A DNA stretch of 64,000 bases. Origin: Lysobacterales bacterium 15-68-25 (GTDB taxonomy: Bacteria; Pseudomonadota; Gammaproteobacteria; Xanthomonadales; Rhodanobacteraceae). Below, piece by piece: positions 51,547 through 60,921 of this stretch. The position numbers were made by a program, and so were the translations under genes. Under the pieces are notes generated by a model. It had not been told where the DNA came from. It did no database searches and was given only the letters and a program-made list of their open reading frames with translations. Location of the stretch: contig NCKB01000001.1 of assembly GCA_002279065.1 (NCBI GenBank), positions 248,001-312,000 of the forward strand, read 5' to 3'. Each line of letters begins with the position of its first letter. The first letter of the stretch is position 1.

Positions 51547-53259
51547 GTGTCCCGCTATGCATTCGATGCCTTTGTGGTCGATGGCGCGCGGCGGCAGTTG
51601 CTGCGCGACGGCATGCCGGTCGCGCTGAGTCCGCGTGCGCTGGATGCCCTGTTGCTCCTGCTCGAACGCGCCGGCGAGCAGGTGGACAAGGGTGAGCTGA
51701 TGCAGGCGCTGTGGCCGCACCGCGTGGTCGAGGAAAACAACCTCAACCAGGCGATCTCCTCGCTGCGGCGAGCGCTGGGCGAGACCCCGGGGCAGCCCCG
51801 CTACATCCTCACGGTGCCTGGCCGTGGCTATCGTTTCGTGGGGCCACGCCCGGTGTCCGAGGCGGAACCGCCGCGCCCGCTGCGTGCCGTCGCCGTGCTG
51901 CCGCTGCGTTGCCTGGGGCAGGCCGACGATGCCCTGTCGATCGGCATGGCCGACACCCTGATCACCCGGCTCGGCAGTCTGGGTGCGCTGAACGTGCGGC
52001 CGCTGGCGGCCGTGCGCCGGTTTCTCGGCCAGGAGGTCGAGCCCCTGCACGCCGGACGCGTGCTGGCGGTGGATGCGGTGCTCGAGGGCACGGTGCAGGC
52101 CCTGTCCGGGGGCTTGCGCGCGAACCTGCGCCTGCACGAGACGGCCGGCGGCGCGCCGCCGTGGACGGCGGCCGTCGACGCGCCCGCCGGCGACGTTTTC
52201 GCGCTGCAGGATGCGGTGGCCGGCAAGGTCGCCAGTGCGTTGGCGCTGCGGCTGGATTACGAGCAGAAGCTCCGCCTCGTGCGCCGCCATACCGGCGATC
52301 TCGATGCATGGCGTGCCCATGCCCTGGCCCGCCATGCGCTGGAGCAGCGCTCTCCGACCGGCTTGCAGCAGGCGGTCGAGCACTTCAACGAGGCACTGGC
52401 GCGCGATCCGGACTACGCGCTGGCATGGGTCGGGCTGTCCGACGCGTACACCATCCAGGGCGTGTTCGGCGCGCGGCCGCCGACCGAGGTCGGCCCGCCG
52501 GCGCGGGCGGCCGCGCTGCGTGCCTTGCAACTGGACGCAGGCCTGGCCGAGGCGCACGTCGTGCTCGGTCACGCGCGCATCCAGTACGAGCGCGACTGGC
52601 AGGGGGCCGAACAGGCCTACCGCCGGGCACTGGAGCTCGATCCGCTGTGCGTGATCGCCCACCACCGCTACGCCATCCTGTTGATGACTTCCGGCCGCAC
52701 CGAGGCCTCGTTCGAGCAGATCCGGCGCGCCCGCGAGCTCGACCCGGTGTCGCCGCCGATCGCCGTGACCGAGGGATTCCTGCAGCACTGGGCCGGCGAG
52801 GATGCGCGGGCGCAGGCCACCCTGCTCGCGGTGCTCGAGCGTGACCCGCATTTCTGGATGGCGCATGCCTGGCTGGCCCAGGTGCAGTCCGCGTGCGGCG
52901 AACCGGCCATGGCGCTGGCCAGCGCGCGCCAGGCGCATGCGCTGATGGGGTGCCCGCCGGCTTCGGGGCTGCTGGCGTGGGCGCTGGCCCAGGCCAGCGA
53001 GTCCGCGGCGGCGCGGGAGCAATTGGCCCGCCTGGAGGACCCGCAGGCCGGTTACGTGCCTGCCTACGACATCGCACAGGTGCACGCCGCGCTGGGCGAT
53101 GCCGACGCGCTGTTCGAGTGGCTGGCACGGGCGGTGGCCGAGCGCTCGCGCCACCTGGACACCCTCGGGGTCTCGCCCGTGATGGCGCCCTACCGGTCGG
53201 ACCCGCGGATGGCGGCGTTGCTCGAGGCGATCGGCCTGGGCGAACAGGCCTGCCGCTAG
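51547..53259 (+). CDS. OmpR-type winged helix and TPR regulator (CadC-like, soluble)
   Basis: This protein has about 570 residues from GTG 51547, chosen for the well-spaced GAGGGGG (51534-51540); ATG at 51541 or 51517 is possible. The N-terminal DNA-binding domain (residues 1-95) has WPHRVVEENNLNQAISSLRRALGE and YILTVPGRGYRFV. A middle region (AVLPLRCLGQADDALSIGMADTLITRL) is of the TolB/cyclase-associated type, and the C-terminal half is TPR repeats (about 240-500). Unlike CadC, no transmembrane helix separates the domains, so it is cytoplasmic. Signal unknown. Confidence 0.85.
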   Translation: MSRYAFDAFVVDGARRQLLRDGMPVALSPRALDALLLLLERAGEQVDKGELMQALWPHRVVEENNLNQAISSLRRALGETPGQPRYILTVPGRGYRFVGPRPVSEAEPPRPLRAVAVLPLRCLGQADDALSIGMADTLITRLGSLGALNVRPLAAVRRFLGQEVEPLHAGRVLAVDAVLEGTVQALSGGLRANLRLHETAGGAPPWTAAVDAPAGDVFALQDAVAGKVASALALRLDYEQKLRLVRRHTGDLDAWRAHALARHALEQRSPTGLQQAVEHFNEALARDPDYALAWVGLSDAYTIQGVFGARPPTEVGPPARAAALRALQLDAGLAEAHVVLGHARIQYERDWQGAEQAYRRALELDPLCVIAHHRYAILLMTSGRTEASFEQIRRARELDPVSPPIAVTEGFLQHWAGEDARAQATLLAVLERDPHFWMAHAWLAQVQSACGEPAMALASARQAHALMGCPPASGLLAWALAQASESAAAREQLARLEDPQAGYVPAYDIAQVHAALGDADALFEWLARAVAERSRHLDTLGVSPVMAPYRSDPRMAALLEAIGLGEQACR

Positions 53260-53594
53260 CGCGGCGGAGCGGTCAACTCGCGGGCATCGAGAAAGCCGTC
53301 GTGGTTGCGGTCCAGCCGGCGGAACTGCCGACGCAGGTCGGCCTCGTGGTGCGCCAGTGTGACCGCGTGGCCGCGACCGCCGGGCAGCTCCGAAGGCTCG
53401 AGCACGCCATCGTGGTTGGCATCCATGGCGACGAAGCCGCGGTCCAGGTAGCCGATGTATTCCGGCTCGCTGACCCGTCCGTCGCCGTTGCGGTCGAACA
53501 TCGCCAGGTAGGCGCTGCGTGAGGACTGCGCCCAGCCCGGAACCGCGGCCAGCAGGGCCGCGGCAGTGGCGATCCGGGCGGCCGTGCGGCGCAT
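53256..53594 (-). CDS. Secreted EF-hand protein
   Basis: This 112-residue protein has a signal peptide (residues 1-22, WAQ end). Three EF-hand loops follow: DRNGDGRVSEPEY, DANHDGVLEPSEL and DRNHDGFLDARELT, all with Asp at positions 1, 3 and 5 (or Asn) and Glu at 12. It should bind calcium in the periplasm. It converges with the TPR regulator (4-nt overlap of 3' ends) and lies 2 nt after folE on the same strand. Confidence 0.85.
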   Translation of the reverse strand: MRRTAARIATAAALLAAVPGWAQSSRSAYLAMFDRNGDGRVSEPEYIGYLDRGFVAMDANHDGVLEPSELPGGRGHAVTLAHHEADLRRQFRRLDRNHDGFLDARELTAPPR

Positions 53595-53596
53595 CC

Positions 53597-54196
53597 TCAG
53601 CAGGTGCGCTGGATGCCGAGGAACTGCAGGATCTCGGCGCGCGTGCGCGGATCCTCACGGAACACGCCGAGCATCTGGCTGGTGACCATCGACACGCCGC
53701 GCTTGTGCACGCCGCGGGTGGTCATGCACTCGTGGCTGGCCTCGATCACCACCGCCACGCCACGCGGCTGCAGTGTCTCGTTGATGCACTGGGCGATCTG
53801 TGCGGTCATCTTTTCCTGCACCTGGAAGCGTCGCGCATAGCCGTCGACCACGCGGGCCAGCTTGCTGATGCCCACCACGCGGTTGGTCGGCAGGTAGCCG
53901 ACGTGAGCGCGGCCGATGATCGGCGCCATGTGGTGCTCGCAGTGGCTCTCGAACTCGATGTCGCGCAGCACCACCATTTCGTCGTAGCCCTCGACTTCCT
54001 CGAAGGTGCGCTTGAGGTACTCGGCCGGATCCTCCTCGTAGCCGGAGAACCAGTCGCCATAGGCCTTCACCACGCGCTTGGGCGTGTCCAGCAGGCCCTC
54101 GCGCGACGGGTCGTCGCCGGCCCAGCGCAGCAGGGTGCGCACGGCCTCCTCGGCCTGCTCGCGGGTGACGTCGTTGCGCGTGGGTTGGTCGCTCAT
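53597..54196 (-). CDS. folE: GTP cyclohydrolase I
   Basis: This 199-residue enzyme makes dihydroneopterin triphosphate from GTP, first step of folate and pterin synthesis. Zinc and catalytic residues are in [16 protein letters not shown] (Cys, His) and [11 protein letters not shown] (Cys). [16 protein letters not shown] is the family block. Length is usual. A secreted EF-hand gene follows directly, an odd functional pair. The 54197-54383 spacer upstream shows nothing clear except G-rich runs. Confidence 0.95.
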   Translation of the reverse strand: MSDQPTRNDVTREQAEEAVRTLLRWAGDDPSREGLLDTPKRVVKAYGDWFSGYEEDPAEYLKRTFEEVEGYDEMVVLRDIEFESHCEHHMAPIIGRAHVGYLPTNRVVGISKLARVVDGYARRFQVQEKMTAQIAQCINETLQPRGVAVVIEASHECMTTRGVHKRGVSMVTSQMLGVFREDPRTRAEILQFLGIQRTC

Positions 54197-54383
54197 GCGT
54201 GTTCCTGGGTCAGATCAAGCGGGAGAGTTTAGCGGGATGCCTCCGGACCGGGGCCGGCCGGGGGGGGCGTGACACGGCTCGCGGGGAGATACGGGCCGCG
54301 AGCGGGGACGGATCCCCTTCGCTGTATTGCCGCCGTCATCGGGCAGGCCTAAAGTCGCCGGGCATCAACGAAAGGAGTCGACG

Positions 54384-55238
54384 ATGAAACGCCTTGCCCT
54401 GGTATTGCTGGGCTCGCTGGCAACATGTGGAGCCGCTCATGCCGGTGCGACCGCCCGTGCCGTGCGCAAGACCGCCGAGGCCAGCATGCTGGTGACCGGC
54501 CATGTGCAGGTGAACCCGGACGGCACCCTGAAGAGCTACCGCATCGACGCGCCGGAGAAGCTGCCGGCGCCGGTGGTCCAGCTGATCGCAAACAACCTCC
54601 CGCATTGGAAATTCAAGCTCAGCCGGTCGTCTGACCACGTCGTCGACTCCGGCATGAGCCTGCGCGTGCTGGCGCGTCCCGAAGCCGACCACAACTATGC
54701 ACTGAGCATCGAAGGCGCTTCTTTCGACCAGGCCAGGGATCCGGCGCAGAAGATCACCGCCGAGCACCGGGATCCGCCGGCCTATCCTTCGATGGCCGTC
54801 AAGGAGCGCGTGTCCGGCACGGTCTACCTGCTGCTGCAGATCGGCCGCGACGGCACGGTGCACGATGCAGTGGCCGAGCAGGTGAATCTCGACCAGTACG
54901 GCACCGAGCAGCAGATGGAACGCTTCCGGAAGATCCTCGCGGAGGCCTCGCTGAACGCGGCCAGGCGCTGGGTCTTCCACGTTCCGTCGGCAGGGCCCAC
55001 GGCCAATGATCCCTACTGGGTGGTGCGTGTGCCGGTGAACTACAGCTTTCGCCGGTGGGGTGAGTTGCCACGCCGCTCGGGTTATGGCGAGTGGCGGGCC
55101 TACATCCCGGGCCCGCGGGAGGCCGCGCCGTGGGCCGACCAGCGCCTGTTGAGCGAAGCGCCCGACGCCATGCCCGATGGCGCACTCCACGAACTGGGCG
55201 GCGGCCTTCGCCTGGACACCGGCAAGAGCGGTGGCTGA
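54384..55238 (+). CDS. Periplasmic TonB C-terminal domain protein
   Basis: This 284-residue protein starts at ATG 54384 with AAAGGAG upstream. A cleavable signal peptide (residues 1-20, AHA) replaces the usual TonB membrane anchor. The central part has PPAYPSMAVKERVSGTVYLLLQIGRDGTVHDAVAEQVNL (about 131-170), the TonB_C fold. The N-terminal 100 residues also look like a divergent repeat (VTGHVQVNPDGTLKSYRID). Without a transmembrane anchor it cannot transduce proton motive force in the normal way. Role unknown. Confidence 0.75.
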   Translation: MKRLALVLLGSLATCGAAHAGATARAVRKTAEASMLVTGHVQVNPDGTLKSYRIDAPEKLPAPVVQLIANNLPHWKFKLSRSSDHVVDSGMSLRVLARPEADHNYALSIEGASFDQARDPAQKITAEHRDPPAYPSMAVKERVSGTVYLLLQIGRDGTVHDAVAEQVNLDQYGTEQQMERFRKILAEASLNAARRWVFHVPSAGPTANDPYWVVRVPVNYSFRRWGELPRRSGYGEWRAYIPGPREAAPWADQRLLSEAPDAMPDGALHELGGGLRLDTGKSGG

Positions 55239-55247
55239 CCGGGTTTC

Positions 55248-55823
55248 CTAGCGGTCGCTCGGCCCCAGGAGCCGTCGCTCGATCGGCGCAGACAGTCGGG
55301 TCACCAGCAGCGCGGCCGTGGCGCCGAGCACTACCTCGCCGAGCCGGAACAGCGCGAACTGCAGGAACGTGCCCTCGTGCGGCACCAGCATCACGATGGT
55401 GACGGTGACGCCGGCGATGCGCCCGGCGGCGCCGAGGTCGAGCATCCAGCACAGCGTCATGCCCACCAGCAGCGCCAGCGCGTAGGCGGGGAAAAGGTCG
55501 TGCACCAGCGCCGCGGCCATGATGCCGACCAGGCCGCCGATGATCGCGCCGATGAACTGGTCGCGCGAGGAATGGCTCACCTCCGCGTAGCTGGACTGGG
55601 TCACCGAGATCGCGGTGATCGCCGCCCAGAACCCCTGGGTAAGCCCCAGCGCCCGCGCGCCGTAGTAGCCGAGGGCCGCTGCGGCGAGCGCACGCAGCGC
55701 ATAGGCCAGTCCGGTGAGCAGGCGGTCGCGCCGCGACAGCGCCCGGCGCATCCGGGCCACCTCCTCGCCCACCTGTTCGGCGCGCCGGAGCAGGTCGGCC
55801 AGCGGACGTGCCGGTTCGCTCAT
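55248..55823 (-). CDS. FUSC family inner membrane protein
   Basis: This 191-residue protein has four or five helices after a short N-terminal helical region. RDQFIGAIIGGLVGIMAAALVHDLFPAYALAL and GYYGARALGLTQGFWAAITAISVTQSSYAEV are fusaric acid resistance/aromatic acid exporter (FUSC) blocks. It is much shorter than full AaeB-type pumps and has only one membrane domain. It overlaps the rmuC stop by 4 nt. Confidence 0.82.
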   Translation of the reverse strand: MSEPARPLADLLRRAEQVGEEVARMRRALSRRDRLLTGLAYALRALAAAALGYYGARALGLTQGFWAAITAISVTQSSYAEVSHSSRDQFIGAIIGGLVGIMAAALVHDLFPAYALALLVGMTLCWMLDLGAAGRIAGVTVTIVMLVPHEGTFLQFALFRLGEVVLGATAALLVTRLSAPIERRLLGPSDR

Positions 55824-57250
55824 GCGTCGCCGTCCGCCTCGGACTCGCTGCCGCTGAGCAGGCGGGCGGCGTCCTCGCCGGGCAGCGATTCCACCCCGCG
55901 CAGCTTGCGTTCGATCGCGCGCGTGCGCACGCCGGTCTGGTCGATCTGCTTGCTGGCCTGGTCGAGCTTGTTCTTCACGTTGTCCAGCACGTCGCCGAAC
56001 TTGCCGAACTCGGTCTTGGCCGCGCCGAGGATGCGCCACACCTCCGACGAGCGCTGCTCGATCGCCACCGTGCGGAAACCCACCTGCAGGCTGGTCAGCA
56101 GCGCCAGCAGGGTGGTCGGTCCGGCCAGGGTGATGCGGTGCTCGCGCTGCATCGCCTCGAACAGGCCCGGCCGGCGCAGCACCTCGGCGTACAGGCCCTC
56201 GGTAGGCAGGAACAGCACGGCGAACTCGGTGCTGTGCGGCGGCGCCACGTACTTGGAGCGGATGCGCTTGGCTTCCTCCCGCACGCGGCGCTCCAGCGCG
56301 TCGCCGGCGGCACGCGCGGCATCGGCGTCGGCACGGTCCTGCGCGTCGAGCAGACGCTCGTAGTCCTCGCGCGGGAACTTGGCGTCGATCGGCAGCCACA
56401 CCGGCTCCTCCGGGCTGGAGCCGGGAAACTTCACCGCGAACTCCACCCGCTCGGCGCTGCCCGGCACGGTGGCCACGTTGGCGGCGTACTGGTCCGGCGT
56501 GAACACCTGCTCGAGCAGCCCGGCCAACTGCACCTCGCCGAACACGCCGCGGGACTTCACGTTGGTCAGCACCCGCTGCAGGCCGCCGACGTCGGCGGCG
56601 AGCTTGGTCATGTCGCCCAGGCCCTGGTGCACCTGCGCGAGCATCTTGGTGACGTTGCCGAAGCTCTCGGTCAGCCGCGTCTCCAGCGTGGCGTGCAGCT
56701 TCTCGTCGACGGTGGCGCGCATCTTCTCCAGCTGCTGAGCGTTGTCCTGCTGCAGTGCCTTGAGCTGCGCGTCGAGGGTCGTGCGCACCTCGCCCATGCG
56801 GCGCTCGTTGCCCTCGGCCACCGCGGCCAGCCGCGACTGCATCTGCTCGCCGAACTGGCCGAGGGTCTGGCGCTGGTCCTCGCGCGCCTTGCGCGCATCC
56901 TCGGCGAGGCCGTTGCGCAGCGCTTCCAGGCCGCGCTCGGTGCGGTCGGTCAGGGTGGCCAGCCGCTGGCCGAAGGCATCGATGCGCTCGAGCTGCTGCT
57001 GTGAGGCGCTGCCGAGCTGCTCGCCGACGTGCTGGCGGAAGCGGTCGAAGCCCTGCTGCAGTTCCTCGCGTCCGGCGCGCTGCTCCTCGCGCAGTGCGCG
57101 CTGCAGGCGTTCGTTGTCGTCCTTCAGCGCATCCAGCCGCGCGGCGAGGTCGGCATCGCCGCGCCCGCGCAGGAGCAGCACCAGTTGCAGCACCAGGCCG
57201 GCCAGTGCGACCAGCAGCAGGGCGACGAGGAGGATCCGTTCGGGAGACAT
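55820..57250 (-). CDS. rmuC: DNA recombination protein RmuC
   Basis: This 476-residue protein starts at ATG 57250. It has an N-terminal membrane helix (residues 7-26), a long coiled coil (about 35-190), and the C-terminal nuclease-like domain with RGVFGEVQLAGLLEQVF, VWLPIDAKFPREDYERLL and AVLFLPTEGLYAEVL. RmuC limits inversions between short repeats. It is followed by the FUSC gene with a 4-nt overlap. Confidence 0.92.
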   Translation of the reverse strand: MSPERILLVALLLVALAGLVLQLVLLLRGRGDADLAARLDALKDDNERLQRALREEQRAGREELQQGFDRFRQHVGEQLGSASQQQLERIDAFGQRLATLTDRTERGLEALRNGLAEDARKAREDQRQTLGQFGEQMQSRLAAVAEGNERRMGEVRTTLDAQLKALQQDNAQQLEKMRATVDEKLHATLETRLTESFGNVTKMLAQVHQGLGDMTKLAADVGGLQRVLTNVKSRGVFGEVQLAGLLEQVFTPDQYAANVATVPGSAERVEFAVKFPGSSPEEPVWLPIDAKFPREDYERLLDAQDRADADAARAAGDALERRVREEAKRIRSKYVAPPHSTEFAVLFLPTEGLYAEVLRRPGLFEAMQREHRITLAGPTTLLALLTSLQVGFRTVAIEQRSSEVWRILGAAKTEFGKFGDVLDNVKNKLDQASKQIDQTGVRTRAIERKLRGVESLPGEDAARLLSGSESEADGDA

Positions 57251-57419
57251 CGGCGATTCCATGGAGCACGAGACGCGAAGTCTACGCGCTGCCGTCTCGG
57301 ATCCGGAGACGCCTGGTCGGCATGTGCCGTTGGTCGCTGTGCCTTTGGGCCGATGCGGCCGTTGCGCGTGGACGGCGATGCTGTGCGTCCCGCCCGAACG
57401 GGCGAACCGGAGCCATGGC

Positions 57420-59264
57420 GTGTCGAGAAGCTGGTCGAACTGGGCGCTGGTCGCCATCTGGATGGTGGCGATGCCGCTGCATGCCGCCGATACCGCGGCG
57501 GTGCTGGCCCGTGCCAGGGCGGCCAGCGGTGGCGACCGCTGGAACGCGGTGGGCGGCATCGAGATGCGCGGCCGGCTCGTGGCCAGTGGCCTGGCCGGTG
57601 ACGTGACCGAGTGGCAGGACCCGCACACCGGGCGCTGGGCCAGCCGCGGCCAGCTCGGTCAGCTGCAGCTGGCCGAAGGCTACGACGGCACCAGCTCCTG
57701 GCAGCGCGATCCGGGCGGCGAAGTGAGCCGCATCACCGGTGCCAGCGAGCAGGCCCATGCCCGCACGGAAGCCTGGCTGGTCGCGCGCGGCTACTGGTTC
57801 CCCACGCGCTGGCCGGCGCAGCTCGGCGCCGCCGAGTCACGTACCGAGGACGGCCGTCGCTACGAGGTGATCCGCGCCACCCCACGCGACGGCGTGGCGG
57901 TGGAGCTTTGGTTCGACCAGGCCAGCGGCCTGCTGGTGCGCACGCGTATGAGGCAGGGGCTGGACATGCGCACCACCCGCTACGCCGACTGGCGTACGGT
58001 GGACGGCGTGCGGCTGCCGTTCCGCCGCGTGGAGGATCGCGGCGACCCGCGCACGGTGCAGCGGCTGACCTTGCGCGAGGTGGCGATCCATCGCCCGGTG
58101 CGCGACGCGCTTTATGCCGCCCCGTCGATGGACGACAGCGTGCGCATCGACAACGCCCGCGGTGTCGCCGCGGTGCCGCTGCAGGTGATCAACAACCACC
58201 TGTTCGTCGACGCACGCATCAACGGCCAGCCGGTGCACTTGCTGGTGGATACCGGTGGCTTCAACCTGCTCACGCCCGCCGCAGCGCGCCGACTGGGCCT
58301 GGCGACCGAAGGGCGGATGCGCGGCCGCGGCGCGGGCCAGAAGCAGACCGACGTCGCGCTGGCGCGTGCCGACACGCTGCGGCTGGGCGACGCATTGATG
58401 GAAAAGCCGGTGCTCTACGTGATCGACCTGGGTCGGCTCGACCAGGTCGAGGGCTTGCGGGTCGACGGCCTGGTCGGCTACGAACTGTTCCGCCGCTTCG
58501 GTGTGACCATCGATTACGCCGCGCGCACGCTGACGCTGGTCCGGCCGGACCGGTTCCAGCCGCCGGCGGGTGCGGCGATGCTGCCGTTCACCTTGGACGA
58601 GCGCATCCCGCTGGTCCACGGCACGCTCGACGGCGTGCCGATGCGGGTCAGCATCGACACCGGCTCGCGCTCCACGGTGACCCTGCATACGCCGTTCGCG
58701 CGCCGCCACGACCTGGTCGCGCGCTACCACGCGGCGGCCGAGGCGGTGGTGGGGTGGGGCATCGGCGGGGCCTCCTACGGGCGCCCGGCGCGGCTGGGTC
58801 GGCTTGACCTGGGTGGCATCCCGCTCGACGGGCTGGTCGGCGACATCTACGTGCGCGACAGCGGCGCCTTCGCCGATCCGGACATCGACGCCAACGTCGG
58901 CGGTGGCCTGCTGCGCCGCTTCACCGTGGCGTTCGATTACGCACGCAGCCGCATGTACCTCAAACCCAACGCGGACGCCCGTCGCCCCGACGACTACGAC
59001 CGCTGCGGCTGCTGGCTGCTCGCCGACGGGGATCGACTGGAAGTGGCGGCGGTCACCGGAGCCGCGGCGGCCGCCGGGCTGGCGGTGGGCGACCGGATCA
59101 CCGCGATCGGCGGCGAGCCGGTCGGCCGACGCAGCCTGGACGCCTGGCGTCAGCGGCTGCGCGAGCTGCCGGCGGGCACGCGGCTGCGGGTGGACTACCG
59201 GCGCGGCGGGCGCGCGGCGACGCTCGAGCTGGTGCTGGCCGACCGGGTGCCGCCGCCGCGCTGA
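57420..59264 (+). CDS. Exported two-lobed aspartyl protease with PDZ domain
   Basis: GTG at 57420 gives a typical signal peptide (MSRSWSNWALVAIWMVAMPL, AHA-type site) and has GGAG seven bases upstream; ATG 57378 is the alternative. The 614-residue protein has an outer-membrane-lipoprotein-like N-terminal domain (about 25-225), two retropepsin-like lobes with DTG motifs at Asp277 (LVDTGG) and Asp413 (IDTGS), and a PDZ domain (about 535-610, VAAVTGAAAAAGLAVGDRITAIGG). Two lobes in one chain would provide both active-site aspartates. Divergent from rmuC. Substrate unknown. Confidence 0.83.
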   Translation: MSRSWSNWALVAIWMVAMPLHAADTAAVLARARAASGGDRWNAVGGIEMRGRLVASGLAGDVTEWQDPHTGRWASRGQLGQLQLAEGYDGTSSWQRDPGGEVSRITGASEQAHARTEAWLVARGYWFPTRWPAQLGAAESRTEDGRRYEVIRATPRDGVAVELWFDQASGLLVRTRMRQGLDMRTTRYADWRTVDGVRLPFRRVEDRGDPRTVQRLTLREVAIHRPVRDALYAAPSMDDSVRIDNARGVAAVPLQVINNHLFVDARINGQPVHLLVDTGGFNLLTPAAARRLGLATEGRMRGRGAGQKQTDVALARADTLRLGDALMEKPVLYVIDLGRLDQVEGLRVDGLVGYELFRRFGVTIDYAARTLTLVRPDRFQPPAGAAMLPFTLDERIPLVHGTLDGVPMRVSIDTGSRSTVTLHTPFARRHDLVARYHAAAEAVVGWGIGGASYGRPARLGRLDLGGIPLDGLVGDIYVRDSGAFADPDIDANVGGGLLRRFTVAFDYARSRMYLKPNADARRPDDYDRCGCWLLADGDRLEVAAVTGAAAAAGLAVGDRITAIGGEPVGRRSLDAWRQRLRELPAGTRLRVDYRRGGRAATLELVLADRVPPPR

Positions 59265-59295
59265 GCGACGCGCCGCCGCGAGCGCGCGGCGGTGC

Positions 59296-60477
59296 TCACA
59301 GCACCTTGCAGAACACTGCTTTCAGGTAGCGGCTTTCCGGCACGTCGGCGCGTACCGGGTGGTCCGGGCCGGCGCCGCGCACGTCGAGGATCTGGATCTC
59401 GCGACCGGCGTTGAGCGACACCCGGCGCAGCATCTCCAGGAAATCCGCCTCGCTGACCAGGCCGGTGCACGAGCAGGTGAGCAGCAGGCCGCCGGGCGGG
59501 ATCACGTCCAGCACCATGCGGTTCATCGCGAAATATTTCTTCAGCGCGTCCATCACCCGGTTGCGGTCGCGGGTGAGCTTGGCCGGGTCGAGGATCACCG
59601 CGTCGTAGCTTTCGCCGCGGGCCACCGCGGCGCGCACCCAGTCGAAGATGTCCGCCTGCTCGAAGGCGATGTCCAGCTTGTTGGCCGCGGCGTTGGCGCG
59701 GGCGATCTCCAGGATGCCGGCGTCCATGTCCACGCCGATCGCCGACTGCGCGCCGGCCGCCATCGCGTGCACGGCGAAGCCGCCGGCGTTGCAGCATAGG
59801 TCGAGCACGCGGCGGCCCTTGGCCAGCTCGGCGAAGCGGCGGCGGTTGTCGCGCTGGTCGGCGAAGAAGCCGGTCTTGTGGCCCAGCCCCGGCGCGGCGT
59901 GGAAGGCCAGGCCGTGCTCGTGCACCTCGACCGGCTGCGGCGGCTCGGTGCTGCGGCAGTCGAACGATTCCTGCTTCTGCACGTGGTTCTCGGCGAACCA
60001 GTACAGCCGCGCGCCGGGGAAGTGCGCCAGCAGGGCGGCATGGATCGCCTCGCGCAACTTCCACATGCCGGCGGCGAAATACTCCACCACCAGGATGTCG
60101 GCGTAACGGTCGACGATCAGCCCGGAGAGCCCGTCGCCCTCGCTGTGCACCACGCGCCAGGCATCGCTGACGCCATCGAGTTGCAGCCAGTCGCGGCGCA
60201 GCCGCACCGCCTCGCCGATGCGGCGGGCGATCCAGTCGGCGTCGATGGCCTCGTCGGGCCGCTGGCTCAACAGGCGCAGCGCGATGCGTGCGTGGCCGTT
60301 CCAGAAGCCGCGACCGACGAAGCGGCCCTTGGCATCGGCCACCTCCACCACGCTGCCCGGCGGCAGTCGGCCCTCCGGCTTGTGCACCTGCGCCGACCAC
60401 ACCCACGGGTGGCCGGGCGTGCGGTCGGACTTGAGCTGGATGAGGGGGAGCGAAGCGGGCGGGGCGGTCGTATTCAT
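59296..60477 (-). CDS. Class I SAM-dependent rRNA methyltransferase (RlmI-like)
   Basis: This 393-residue protein has an N-terminal PUA domain (GHPWVWSAQVHKPEGRLPPGSVVEV), a linker domain and a SAM-binding Rossmann fold. Motif I is DLCCNAGGFAVHA, the acidic residue after strand 2 is in IGVDMD, motif IV is VILDPAKLTR, and a TCSCTGLV follows. RlmI methylates 23S rRNA cytosine 1962 in E. coli; the relation here is close enough for the family but target is not proven. Confidence 0.88.
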   Translation of the reverse strand: MNTTAPPASLPLIQLKSDRTPGHPWVWSAQVHKPEGRLPPGSVVEVADAKGRFVGRGFWNGHARIALRLLSQRPDEAIDADWIARRIGEAVRLRRDWLQLDGVSDAWRVVHSEGDGLSGLIVDRYADILVVEYFAAGMWKLREAIHAALLAHFPGARLYWFAENHVQKQESFDCRSTEPPQPVEVHEHGLAFHAAPGLGHKTGFFADQRDNRRRFAELAKGRRVLDLCCNAGGFAVHAMAAGAQSAIGVDMDAGILEIARANAAANKLDIAFEQADIFDWVRAAVARGESYDAVILDPAKLTRDRNRVMDALKKYFAMNRMVLDVIPPGGLLLTCSCTGLVSEADFLEMLRRVSLNAGREIQILDVRGAGPDHPVRADVPESRYLKAVFCKVL

Positions 60478-60547
60478 CGCCGCATTCTACCGGCTGCGCC
60501 CCCCGGGCCGGCGTCGCTCGCGGCCGGCTGGCGGAATTTCGGGACGC

Positions 60548-60883
60548 TCAGTCGGCCTGCATCACCGCCAGTTCGTTGCCGTGGGGGTCGCGGAACTGGA
60601 AGCGGCGGCCGCCGGGAAAGGCGAAGATCGGCCGCACCACGGTGCCGCCGGCGGCGGTGACGGCGGCCAGCGCGGTCTCCAGGTCGTCCACCTGGATCAC
60701 CGGCAGCGGCGCGGCCGGTGCTTCGCTGGCATCGCCCTGCAGGCCGACGTCGACGTCGCCGGTGGTGGTCGCCGCGTAGGTCGGGCCGAAGTCGGCGAGC
60801 GACCAGCCGAAGGCCTGGCTGTAAAAGGTCTTCGAGGCCGCGATGTCGGCGGCGGGCAGTTCGATGTAGCTCGGTCGTGCCAT
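60548..60883 (-). CDS. VOC family protein (glyoxalase-like fold)
   Basis: This 111-residue single-domain protein starts at ATG 60883. YIELPAADIAASKTFYSQAFGWSL is the first beta-alpha-beta unit, and FQFRDPHGNELAVMQ is the C-terminal VOC strand carrying a conserved Glu. It resembles the CFP-30B/27 kDa antigen type of VOC proteins. Metal-dependent chemistry or ligand binding is possible; substrate unknown. Confidence 0.85.
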   Translation of the reverse strand: MARPSYIELPAADIAASKTFYSQAFGWSLADFGPTYAATTTGDVDVGLQGDASEAPAAPLPVIQVDDLETALAAVTAAGGTVVRPIFAFPGGRRFQFRDPHGNELAVMQAD

Positions 60884-60921
60884 GAAACCTCTCCTTGGTG
60901 GCTGACGATCGTTCGGGACGA

